From: Acanthochromis polyacanthus
Lineage: Eukaryota > Chordata > Actinopteri > Pomacentridae
Direction of reading: 5' to 3'
Assembly (NCBI RefSeq): GCF_021347895.1
Contig: NC_067126.1
Span: forward strand, 33,120,482 to 33,184,481
Length of the DNA stretch: 64,000 bases
Shown here: positions 13,755-28,445 of the stretch, piece by piece
How the letters are laid out: each line of letters starts with the position of its first letter
Numbering within the stretch: the first letter of the stretch is position 1
Notes under the pieces: generated by a model
What the model saw: the letters and a program-made list of their open reading frames with translations, nothing else
Told to the model about the DNA's origin: nothing
Database searches by the model: none
Translations under genes and position numbers: made by a program

Positions 13755-16700
13755 ATGAGGCTGCTTACCGAGGGAGCAAGGAAGATGATGGGGGGCAAAT
13801 TTATAACTTATTGCCACCGGTGGATTTTTATACTCTCACTCCATCAATTTTTATTCGCCTCTTGGGCTCTGTCCGAAGGAAATACTATCCGATACCAGAC
13901 TAACGAGGAGGACGCACCAGGTACGGTCATTGGAAACCTCGCCAAGGACATGTCCTTGAGTCTGTCTCATTCCTCCAAGACCAATTTCAGGATGATGAAA
14001 CAATTCAACGACTCATTCATCAGGGTAAGGGAGAGCGACGGGGAGCTGGCTGTCGGGGAACGAATTGACAGGGAGAGGATCTGCAGACACACTCCACAGT
14101 GTGTGATCACTTTTGACGTGGTTAATTTCTCCAAAGATCGCTACAAATTGATTCACGTTGAAGTGGAAATAAAGGACATCAATGACAACTCTCCGGAGTT
14201 TCCAAACAAGGAATCCGTGGTGGAGATCTCAGAGAATGCAGCAGTTGGCTCCCGCATCCCTTTGGACCCAGCTGCGGACGCAGATGTCGGGTCAAACTAC
14301 ATCCAAAGCTACCAAATTTCTGTTAATAGTCATTTCACCATTGATGTGCTCCTGAGAGCGGATGGGGTTAAATATGCGGAATTGGTGCTAATGAAAGAGC
14401 TAGACAGGGAGACTCAGTCATCATACACTGTGGAGCTGGTCGCCACAGACGGAGGGAACCCGTACAGATCGGGGTCAACAAAGATAACTATCAAAGTGAC
14501 TGACTTCAACGACAATAGTCCCGTTTTTGACCAGAACAGCTTCTCTGTCAGTTTGCCAGAGGACGCACCGGTTGGCACAGTGATCCTGGACTTGAACGCA
14601 GTGGATGCTGATGAGGGGTTAAACGGGGAGGTCGTTTACGGGTTCGGGAAGCAGGTTTCTCACGAGATCCGAGAACTTTTCCGAGTGGATAATAAATCGG
14701 GTCGCCTGACGCTCAGGAGCCCCGTGGATTTTGAGGACAAAAGCACCTATGAGCTGGACGTGCAGGCGACTGATCTGGGACCCAACCCGACCCCCTCCGT
14801 GTGCAAAATCATCATCCACGTCACCGATGTTAATGACAATGCCCCGGAAATCAGCATCACCCCGATGACCTCCATCACGACGGGCATCGCGCACATCAGC
14901 GAGGCGGCGGACAAGGACAGTCTGGTGGCGCTCATCAGCACCCTGGACAGAGACTCTGGAGTCAACAGCCAGGTCCACTGCACCCTGTACGGCCACGACC
15001 ACTTCAAACTCCGCCAGGCGTACGAGGACAGCTACATGATAGTGACAGCAGCAGCTCTGGACAGGGAGAGGATCAGTGAGTATAACCTGACGGTCATAGC
15101 TGAGGATTTGGGGTCACCTCCACTGAGAAAAATCACCCAGTACACCATCAGGCTCAGCGACGAGAACGACAACGCCCCTCACTTTGCCAAAGCTGTGTAT
15201 GAAGTTTCAGTGGTGGAAAACAATGCCCCGGGCGCTTATATCACCACAGTGGAGGCCAGTGATGCTGATCTGGGCAACAATGGGAAAATTACTTACAGAC
15301 TGGTGGACAGTGTCATCATGGGCTCCCCAGTGAACACCTTTGTGTCTCTTAATTCAGTGTCTGGCTCCATATATGCCCTGAGAAGTTTCAATTATGAAGT
15401 GATGAAACAGCTAGACATACACATTCAAGCCAGCGATGGGGGGTCACCACAGCTGCAGAGCACAGCTGTCATCAGATTAAAAATAGTTGATCAGAATGAC
15501 AACCAGCCCTCTATCATAGAGCCCCCCCTGTACAAGGGATCTACTGAGGTTTTCCTGCCCAAAGATGCACCTGCAGGTTATGTGGTAACCCAGATAAAGG
15601 CCACAGATGCTGATGAAGGCATAAATGCACAGCTGTCCTATAAAATCACCGAGGGGGGACACCTGGGTTTCTCCATCAACAAAGACACTGGGAAGGTGCA
15701 CGTGAGCCGACAGCTGACGTATGATCTCGCAGACAGTGTCAAAGTCACGGTGTCGGTCATCGACAGCGGATCCCCAGCGCTCACCTCCACAGCCATTATT
15801 CACTTCAGCTTCATAGAAGGGACTCTGCCTAGTTTGCCTTCCTTGGCTGAAAATGGCAGCGAGGAGCTCTTTGAATGGGACATGTCCATAGCCATAATCA
15901 TTGTCCTGGCAGGGAGCTGCTCTCTCCTCTTGCTGGCTATCATCCTCATCACAACCATTTGCAGCCGACGCAAAAAGGAGACGAGGGAAGCGGATGACAA
16001 AGAAGACTTACCGAATGTGGAGAAAGTGGAAAGTGGTCATATTGATTCATTGATTGCCAACCACAAAGGGAAAGTGTTTGATACCCATCCATTTCCAGAG
16101 AAACCTCCAATGGCCGGCAGCAACACAACAGAGGCAGGCTGTGAGGACGGCAGGCAGACAGCAGGCATCTTTGAGTCAAACAGCAGGGTGATGGAGGGTA
16201 AACTAAAGGTACATTTTCAGAGATATTCAAAGTTGTTTTTTTTTTTCTTGCACACCGGCTTTATCTTTTGCATTTTGACTCAAAATTCGTGTGTTTGTAT
16301 CTTTTGCAGGGTTATTCTACACTGCCAGGATATGGGAAAGAAACTGTCAGGCCGATAACAATATGGAAGGGCAATTCATTCACAACAATCTCAGCAAGAG
16401 ATCCCCACATCAGTGGCAAGGACAGTGGAAAAGGGGACAGCGACTTCAATGACAGCGATTCAGACATAAGTGGAGATGTGCACAAAAAAGAGTCGCCACC
16501 CACCAACAGTGAGTGTCAGAGAAAATGTAATGATGAAACACTAGTTTAGAGAGAAAACGCATCCAATGAGAGCGTTTCAAGCTGAAATCCAGACAGTAAT
16601 GCGACGTGAATGTCTTTTTTTTTTCCATTTGAAAGTGAATATAGTACGAAACTGTATGCACAAGACATGCATGTTGAAAAACACTGGTTACATTTTGATT

Positions 16701-17106
16701 CCTCTAGCCTGAGCTCACTGGGATCTTTCATCATCAAACTTCCCACAACTGTACTCACATTACACGCTGACAGCACTGCTTGCTTTCCACAGGTCTCTGG
16801 GCATGTACAAGTGAGTGCAAAGTGCTGGGACACTCGGACCGATGCTGGAGCCCTTCGGCTACAAGGCCCAACACGAGCATGGCCTGTGGACCACATCTGT
16901 CGACGTTCTCCAAGACAGCTTCACTTCCCCGGGACACCAGGAGGGAAAACTACTACCCAGCTCACATACCCAAAACCAACGGTCTGCAAAGTGTGTACGA
17001 AAAGGTTCAGCACCAGGAGTTTGATTATATCCTTGTTGGTCCACCAACTCCAGCCAGAATACAAGAAACGGATGAAATTTCCATCCCAGAGTACACAAAC
17101 TCTTAA
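13755..17106 (+). CDS. pcdh8: Protocadherin-8 (paraxial protocadherin family), three coding exons, complete
   Basis: Coding exons are 13755-16208, 16310-16508 and 16793-17106, about 988 residues (human about 1070). The junctions AAG|GTACAT to TTGCAG|GG and ACA|GTGAGT to CCACAG|GT keep frame (phases 0 and 1). The first ATG with A at -3 is at 13755; the frame stays open upstream only to a GTG. Residues 1-40 form a signal peptide. Six cadherin repeats follow, with linker motifs DINDNSPEF (about 140), DFNDNSP (250), DVNDNAP (357), DENDNAP (468) and DQNDNQP (578). A transmembrane helix at about 711-735 is followed by RRKKE. The cytoplasmic tail has the PCDH8-specific stretches [33 protein letters not shown] and [20 protein letters not shown], which identify it rather than a clustered protocadherin. 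The family mediates weak homophilic adhesion and acts in paraxial mesoderm morphogenesis and at synapses. It lies just upstream of cnmd, as in mammals. Confidence 0.96.
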
Positions 17107-17466
17107 AATGGCTTAGATGAAAGATCAAATGGTCATTAAAAGGAGGTTCTGTCTTTCTACTGTACAGTACTTTTATCTTAATTGACTCTGTTGGATTGTT
17201 GCAGTGTTTTGTAGTATGTCATGTGGCTCATATAAGACTGTTCATTGTATCATGTGTAATATGCAAGATTTTCTACATTGATAATATATTTTTCATAATG
17301 ATTCAGTGTAAAAAGGAATTTTATTATGGATTTTTAAGAGCATGTGTTACTATTTAAGGGGCATGACCTATGGACATTTAGGCTGCTAAAGGGCCTTTCT
17401 GCTGTGGAAAACAATCAATATGAAAGATTGCCATGTTTGTGGTAGATTTTATCACACTGTTGCACA

Positions 17467-17472
17467 AATAAA
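17467..17472 (+). terminator. Poly(A) signal of pcdh8
   Basis: AATAAA lies 361 bases after the stop codon, in AT-rich sequence, with a T-rich run about 40 bases further on. The region 17107-17490 is read as the 3' UTR. Confidence 0.55.
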
Positions 17473-17490
17473 CATTTAAAAGCAAAGTGA

Positions 17491-18613
17491 TTTTTGCTAT
17501 TCAATGAGAGTTTTTTTTTTTTTTTAATGTAGCAATCAGGGCTCACAGGACTCAGTTATGGACCTATAGGCAGAGTACAACCTATTGTCCTGAGGAAATA
17601 TCCATAAAGCACACAGAATAACCTCAATTAAGCAACTGAATGCATTCCATTTGCCTTAAAGGCTTATAAGCCGCAATAAATAAAATGTGGTTCTCCAACC
17701 ATCACAGCTGAACTGATAGCAAGCCAGCGCCATTGTCTTTTCATTGTACACAATGTAGTTACTGTGCCGCCTCAATTTGCATGCAAATATTGTACTGCTG
17801 ATCAAATGCTCGCACAATTACATATTTTTCAAAGGTCAAAGAATACCCTCACCTTTTGTGATTGCCTCCCAGCTTACCAATTATCCAAAAAATGTGATTT
17901 AATCTGTTTCCAAGCAACAGCAGCTCTGCACATTTGAATCTATTTTCTTACTGTGTTTCTTCTTTTAAAGTGATGACAAAGACCTTGGGTAACCTTGACC
18001 ACCAAACTTCCATAATTTTTTCTCCTGTTGTCAAATCAGAAAATTCACAATTAAGCAAAGGTTATGTCTGCGATTGTGCACAGTACTACAAGTCTGTGAT
18101 TTCTTGTGCCATTATTTAGGAATATAAAGAAGATTTGGAAAGTATGAGGACTTGGGCATCCAAATTTTAGAATCTTTTCATCCCCGCTGACACCTCTGAC
18201 AGACAAAGAAGTGTAGAAAATATGCAGCAACCATAATACTTTTTTTTTGTTTTATTTGACATCAAACTATTAGAGTTGTTACATTCAATGAAATATTATC
18301 TAAAAGCATTGCTGTCTTAAGAGGTTATATGTTTTCCACGAAACAATATCAGAAAGATCGTCACTTTCTGTAACATATGACACCATTAAATATTTCATTA
18401 GCTGCATCAAAAGTCTTGTTGTAGTTTGGTACCACAGGGTGGCCATCTCTGTCTGGGTAATTCGCAGATACAAATAGCATTTGGATGAAGAATTTAGCTA
18501 AAGTAATTTATATCAACTGTACGTCATTCACAGTTAAGCGTGAAATAGCCTTCTGGTGGATAACCTGACTCTCAAAAGAGAAGCAAACTAGAGAAGGAAT
18601 TATAGAGGACATC
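17491..18613. other. pcdh8-cnmd intergenic region
   Basis: A short 1.1 kb spacer of AT-rich DNA with T runs at 17512 and 18241. It must contain the cnmd promoter; no TATA box stands out near 18.5 kb. Confidence 0.6.
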
Positions 18614-18625
18614 ATGAGAGAGATT

Positions 18626-21639
<3,014 letters not shown>

Positions 21640-22065
21640 GAAAACACACCATGTCTTGGTTTTTTTTTTGTTTTTTTTTTCCTTTCTCCCCACAGGTCTC
21701 TTAGCATTAAGCTTTTACTCAGATGTGCATGCAGATATTTATTTTCTGAGTTTGACGCTAAACACTGCCAGAAAGCTACGCCTGTTAGCGTAATATGCAG
21801 ATTGTGAAATATGATTATTTAAACATCTGTACCAGCTGTGACAAATGTTTCATCTTCATGGGCATATCCTTTGCACGCAGCAAGACTGGAGAACATAAAT
21901 GCCATATTCTTATTTGCAGTAACAGATTCACAAATGAGCATTTTATTTTTTTTCTGTCATGTGATACCAAGGCTTAATGCACTGTACTGTGTTTAATGGA
22001 AGACATGGGACTGAATCCAAAGGCTCACAGCAGATCATGTACCTTTTTCTGACTGAACAGGCTTC

Positions 22066-22071
22066 AATAAA
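22066..22071 (+). terminator. Poly(A) signal of cnmd
   Basis: AATAAA lies 427 bases after the cnmd stop, followed within 30-50 bases by GT-rich sequence (GATGTTGATGTTTTTTGTG). It is the first good signal downstream, so 21640 to about 22090 is read as the 3' UTR. Confidence 0.6.
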
Positions 22072-22089
22072 TTCTAATTACAGTGTATG

Positions 22090-24570
22090 GCGGCTTTGAT
22101 GTTGATGTTTTTTGTGTCACATGTTGTTTCCATGGTTCCACCGGGTGTTTTTCTGATAAAGCTGAAGTGACAGCAATGGTTGCCATAACTTCCATTCACA
22201 GCTCAGAATCAGTTTGAGGGCAATACAATTTGTGCTCACTGACATCTGCATTGATGTGAACTAATGTGAGATGAGTGTCATGGCAATGATGGAAAATATT
22301 TCCATAAAAGTGACATTTTTATTAAATAAATAAATCCATTTTTTGCCGATGAAAAGAGAGAAGTGTGAATGCTAGGCCACCAAATAACATGATGAGACAG
22401 GCTTTTTAAATACAGCTGTTATTGGGGCTTGTGGTGTAGGGTACTCTGAATACCTCCAAATCAAAAGAAATCAGATTACTATCTCTAAAGCCATATGCCA
22501 ACTTTCTAAATAATTGAAAGGAGCCATGTTGTGATCAAGACGATTTCACAGAGGGTGATCCAGGCACATCAAATTACAACAGATGTGAAATTGCACCGTA
22601 TCTGCCACTAAAGCTGCATTGAAACTCTGAAGCAGTGTGAGGAAACAACACAAAGAGATGCTTGTCTTTTAGCTTGGAGATTTTTCCTGGTTTTCATGGG
22701 GGTAGAGGTGCTTATCACATCTGCAGTGCTGATAAGACGGCCTCTGTGCTTCCGTAGGCTATATAATATTAATCCCTCTCCCACGTCTGCAGATACACTT
22801 AAAGGAAGGTGACAAGCATGACATATCCAGGACCTCCTGATGGCTCGTGCTCTAGAGTGCAGCCGCTAAAAGAGCCCCAAGTACCCTCAAGTGATGTAAA
22901 TTTGCAGGGGGAGTCCAATTTCCATCACAGTGCTGTCACTGCCATGGTCATTAAACTAAATCATCCCGCTGTGTGTCACACAGCTCCCATTTTAAAGTCC
23001 CCTCAATAATGGAGTTATACTTGGACTGCAGATTGCAGCACAACAGTGACTGTCTGACCTGACAGCAGCTGTAAGACTTTCTCGCACATTATTTCATCTT
23101 TCAGAATCACAGGCAGACAGTATGTATTGGTGTAAGAGAGAGCGTGAAATTAATAATTGATTGGGAAATCTTTTTGCGCACTAGATGCACCTGCTGCAGT
23201 TAAACAGAAATGATAATAATATTTATCTCTACATTTATTAGCTGCAGCTAAAACTTTAAATATGCCATGTTGTGTGCATGCTGCTGTTGCTGTCAGTTTC
23301 CTCGTTGGCTTTCACTCACAATATGTTGATGTAGCAGCACAAGACAAAGAACCCTGAGTTTAAGCTCGACAAAAGGAGATGAAAAACACAAAGCAAAAAG
23401 AGAAAAAAACACATCACCACAAGCAACAACTCAAAATGGCATTTAAACTGAGAAAAAATACATAGCTCAGAACAACAGCAGTTTTGTTATCCTGAGGCCC
23501 TGTTTCTAAAGAACTTGTTTCCTTTTGCCATTCTTCTCCTAAGAAGAGAAATGTACCCCCATTGAGTAGAAAAGACGAATGTGTTGGAGATCAGCTTCAG
23601 TGTGCGAGACAGTGGTGCCTTTTTGTTTGTCTCCCCTCTGGAGCCAAGCTTACCCTGGGAGCCCTGCAGGCCAGGGAACAAACAGAGCTTTGTGAGCACT
23701 GACCCACTGTGCCCAGCAGCCAGACTGCAAACCTCCACTTCTGTGCTAATAGGAAACCACAGATGAGGAGTCCATAGCTGACGAAGAGGGGGGGAGTGCT
23801 TTCTCGCATCCACCTGTGCTTTCATCATTGCCCATCAAAACAAGCATAGGCAGGCGGGGTGCTGCGCTGCTCTGGTGATCGTGAAATCAAAAGCTTTTTT
23901 CACCAGCCATCCTCTTGGCACTGAAACCGAACACACAATACATTTGGGTAACCTTCACTGGTGATTTATTTCGTGGCATGGATTTGTACTAATCAAGCCT
24001 GTGCACTCACTAGAGCTCCCTATAAATATGTCAATAGGCTGCCATAAATTTGCCTACTGTTGCCCAGGAGGCATTAGAAGTGTGAACAGGAGTGTGAAGT
24101 GAACCACTCTCAACATGTCCTACATTTGATTGCATGTTTTCCATTACATCCAGACATGAATGAAATAAACAGTAGTGACAGTCCATTTTGCACCGTAACC
24201 ACAACACAGAAACCCTTTTAGACAAGCTCATTATGTTTTTCTGCAAGAAAGCACTGCAATACATTAATAGATGCTGGCGTTGTGAAAAACCTGTAACCCA
24301 CAGTTTTGCACCAGCGGTAACAACCCGGGCTCCTAACATTTGTCTTTTCTTTTCTCCTGAATGGTCAGAAATACATGGCTGGATGAAGGGGGGTTCTGGT
24401 ACAAGGCTTAAATGCTTTTTAATCCCATGGTTGAGTGACCACTTGCAGCTCTGCCCAGTAGTCTGACTCTGGCTGCCATTTGCAGGTCTCTCTCTGAAGT
24501 TTCCTTGCCATTGGCTGAACTGGCTACTTGCCTCCCTCTCTCTTCCTCTGAGTCTCTCTCTCTCTCTCTT

Positions 24571-24638
<68 letters not shown>

Positions 24639-27600
24639 CACATCCTCCTATTTTGCATGCAAGCCCCAAATGGTCATTAATTAAATGCCTGCTAGTATTG
24701 TGTAAGGAAGTCTGCCGTGCTTATTTCACTAAGTTAAAACTCCAAATTATGTCTATAGACCTGCCTGCATTCAGTGAATTACTTTCTATGTAATGGAACA
24801 TTATAGTGATTCTCCTGGGTCACTCAATTACCCTGCACACACTGCAGAGATTTTTTTTTTCTTTTTTTTTTCGGGGTATTGCACTTGGTTGCATAGTGTC
24901 CTTGTTACACTCAAATAGAAAACCTGTGTGTGTGGTGTAGGTCTAAATTGGACACAGTGCTGGAATTTGCACCATTGTTTTCCAAGGGAGACACTGCACA
25001 TGTGACAGTTAGTGTGGTGGAGGCATCAAACCTGCTGTGGATGTCAAGAGATCCTCACTAGAGGTGGGCAGCTGTCTTTGAGTCACCGACAATCAACAGC
25101 ATAATTTATACAACCTCACCTGTATCATCTTTTTTGTTTCCTTCTGTGAAATTTCATTTGAAAAGCCATGCCAATGGGATCAATATTAAAGGACTCTCTA
25201 TCAAAATATGGCATTTGTCTAAACTTCAGTGTCTGGATGCATCCCAGAACGTACACATCCTCTGGTGGGGTGCTTTAAAAAAAAAAGAGCTATAGATAGC
25301 TCAAAGCAGAATCAAATCAAGACTTCACATCTACAAACTGTAAAAGAACCGCTCCTCCACAAAGCAATGTCAAGAGGCTTGCCACATGAAAGCAGAAGTT
25401 GTCTAAAGAGTTGCGGGAAGTACTGACAAAGTTTATGAAGAAAAAAGTAAATGTGTTTTTAATCCTCAGCAGCACGTGCAACAATGAGGGAGCCTGAGCG
25501 CTTAGATATGCCACCCCGGGGGCAGGCTCTATACTTAAGGCTTACAACAGCCTCATTATCTCCCTCAACTCACATCAGATCCTAGCAGCAGTTTGTCACA
25601 GGCAGGCTCCTCTCTGCCAGTAGGCATCAGACCAATCCTCCTGCAACACTACTGTACATAATTGCCATATGGACAGCATTTTGAGCCAGACTGAAGACTA
25701 AAAAGCCCTCCAGGCAGATTCCCCAGATAACTAAATGAATATTTTATCTCATTTCCATCTAATTTGCACCGCATTATTATACAGAACTGAAATTTTTAAT
25801 TAATTGATAGAACAGATCAAACACAGGTTTACACTTTGATTTTCGGGGGCTGTTATTTTGATAATTTGCATGACTTTTTTCCCATGCCAAGCTTTTTAAT
25901 CTCTTCGAATTTCAGCATCTCTATATAGAAGCGCTATAATAAAACATACAGCAAATTAATAACTGTCACCGCACATGAAATGCCTGTCTTGGTTGTGTGA
26001 GCAGTTCCAGTGAGGAGTCCTTTTACCTGCCACCCCACTGATTAATTAATTTCACACTGTTTAATTAAATCCACAGTCTGGGGAGTCTGGGCAGCACCGT
26101 GGGGAGCCGTATTTGAGCCTTGTGTGCACAGAGATTACTAAAGAAGGTCTGAGACTCCTGCTCTCTCGCTGGTGTTGACACTGACGTCACCCTCCTCTGG
26201 ATACCAGAGCCTGATTGTGTCAGTGTCATCCGGCAGTTGTGAGCTTTTACTACTGGGGATATGATAGCACGGCACCATTTGTTGATTATCTGCTGGCATT
26301 TACATTAACAAAGGAGAGCTGGACATTGACAGGAGCGTCTGATGAAGTGTGCAGTGGCAATATGCAAAGTTTACATTCCCCTGAAGTCAGTTGACAATAC
26401 AAATACAAATTAGAGCCATCAAAATTGTCATAAAAAGGGGGGTAATTTGAAATGGAAAACACAGCTTTAACATAAAATAAGGGAAAGTAGGAGAACCCCA
26501 AAAGGACTGATACGAAAATAAATAAGTGGACCACATTCTAGATCAAAAACAGTACAAATTGGCTTCTGCGTAAATGAGCATATTGAACTCCCATATCCTG
26601 TCCAGCGCTGTTGTATCCAACAGTAAAAGCCTCAGAGACGCCGTCTCTCTCATGTCAGAACAGAAAGAGGTGCACGAATGTGTGAGCACAGCAGGCAATA
26701 TGACTGTGTGGGCTGGAAAGCATGCACGTTACTTTCTCTGTTCTCTTGAAACATATTTTTGGCATCTCTAATCACAAACAAACACATTTTGAGTCAGATG
26801 GCAAACATTTGTCTCAACAGTGCAACTTAAAAATAAGGTGACATTTAAAGGTTGCATGATTTTAAGGAAGAAATAAACCATTTTGTGGACTGTAATGTAT
26901 GTACACTCCTAAAATGGATGTGTCCCCCTTACAGCCTAAAATTAATTCTAACTCTGATTTGCTTGATCTAGTGTTTATGCACTGAGGATAGTTGTTTGAT
27001 GATGTGATTGAACTGTTTGCTGGTTTGATGTGATGTGATGTGGAACCAGAAATTCCTTGTGCTGTGTATTTGATGTGGCAGGAACTATTAGAGCAGCAAT
27101 CACTTGAAAAACTCTAGTGTGTCTGCCGCTGATAAAGAAAAAGTCCTGATACAAAACAAAAACGCGTTTTCATGCAATGAGGTTTTTATGACACAATTTA
27201 AGTGAAGTGTATTTTTTTGTGATTCCTTTTTTAAAAAATAAGGAAAGAACTGTCAAAAGTGTAGACTTTCACCAAGACTTAAATAAAGTACATATTTTAC
27301 ACAGTAACAGTACATGCTTTTAATGATTAATTAGGTCAATATAAAATGGTTTCCTAGAAATGTTTATTTGCTTTTAATAAAACATCATAAAGTCATAAAT
27401 CCTTTTTACATTTTCTTGATGCATCGCAAACATCACAAGCATCTGCCCACTTTTTTCAAACAAACTCCTCTTTTTTTTTTTTAACAAACAGCTGACTTCA
27501 CTGAGATGACAGAAACTTTTAATAGGCATTCCGGCGCATCAAGACATTTTTCGCAGGCTGATACAGCATTAGCTGGAAGAAACAGCGCTCTATTTGTGCT

Positions 27601-28445
27601 TTCCTTGTCCTGTGACAGGAAGACCTATCAGGTGCCCCCCCCAACACTCCTCTCCACCCCCCTCCTCCATTCCTCTCTCTCCTCCTGACCTCATTCTGTC
27701 ATCTTCGTTTTCCTTCTTCCCCACTCTCAGGTCTTTTATAAAGTGTCTCCATGCATTACACATTTAACAATGCATTAAAAATAGGCCACCATCAATCAGT
27801 CATTCAGTGGCGGAGACAGAATCTACTTGTGGCACCCAATTTGATATGTTTCTCAAGGTTCAAGGGGGAAAAAGGGAACTCTTAAGATGCTGTGTGTATT
27901 CGTAAGAAAGTTAACAGAGATGAAAATAACATAACATAAAACTGGTGCCTCATAAAACCCGCCGTAATAATTTAGAATTCCCATTTGCTTGATTTCCAGC
28001 AGCACGGTGTCTTCCTAGAATCCAGAAGCAGAATTAAAATAATATATATGCAGGCGGTGAGCTGTGACAAGATTTCTGTTGATGGCTGCCAGGTTAACAT
28101 CATGCCCAAAACAGTGATTTGAGAACTGTGATGCATGATACAGGATAGGTACTAGGTAAAAATCTGATGTAATGGTTGGGAGTGAGTCAAGCCTCAAGGG
28201 CAAATAGTCTGAACAGTCTGACTCCAGGTTGCTCATGCCAAAGCAGATGTTCGACTGACGACAGCATTACAAAAGACAGAGCTCCGAGTTATTCAGAAGG
28301 TACTTTACATTATTAGAATGGCATGTCAAGGTTGCGGAGCACCTGACAGAGCGGCTTCGGTAGTTGTTTTGATAGCCGAAGCCGCTGAACAAAAAGATAT
28401 TGACAGTCTCAGAAAGTAGTGTTACAGTTCCAACGTGAGTTTGTG
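22090..28445. other. cnmd-ednrb intergenic region and presumed ednrb 3' UTR
   Basis: No coding exon is recognised. It contains the CT microsatellite. Around 25.72-26.08 kb, homeodomain-type cores cluster (ATTAATTAAT, TTTAATTAAAT, TTTTAATTAATTGAT). The ednrb 3' UTR must lie just below 28446, on the minus strand. Confidence 0.55.
24549..24636. repeat. (CT)n microsatellite
   Basis: About 40 CT dinucleotides with two TTTCTTT interruptions. The long arginine/glutamate minus-strand frame across it is an artefact of the repeat. Confidence 0.97.

Noticed and set aside
14619..15007. Minus-strand frames inside pcdh8 exon 1
   Set aside because: They are shadows of the GC-rich cadherin coding sequence, with no independent features.
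24031..24669. 212-codon minus-strand frame rich in Arg-Glu
   Set aside because: More than a third of it is the CT microsatellite read in reverse, and the rest has no family features.
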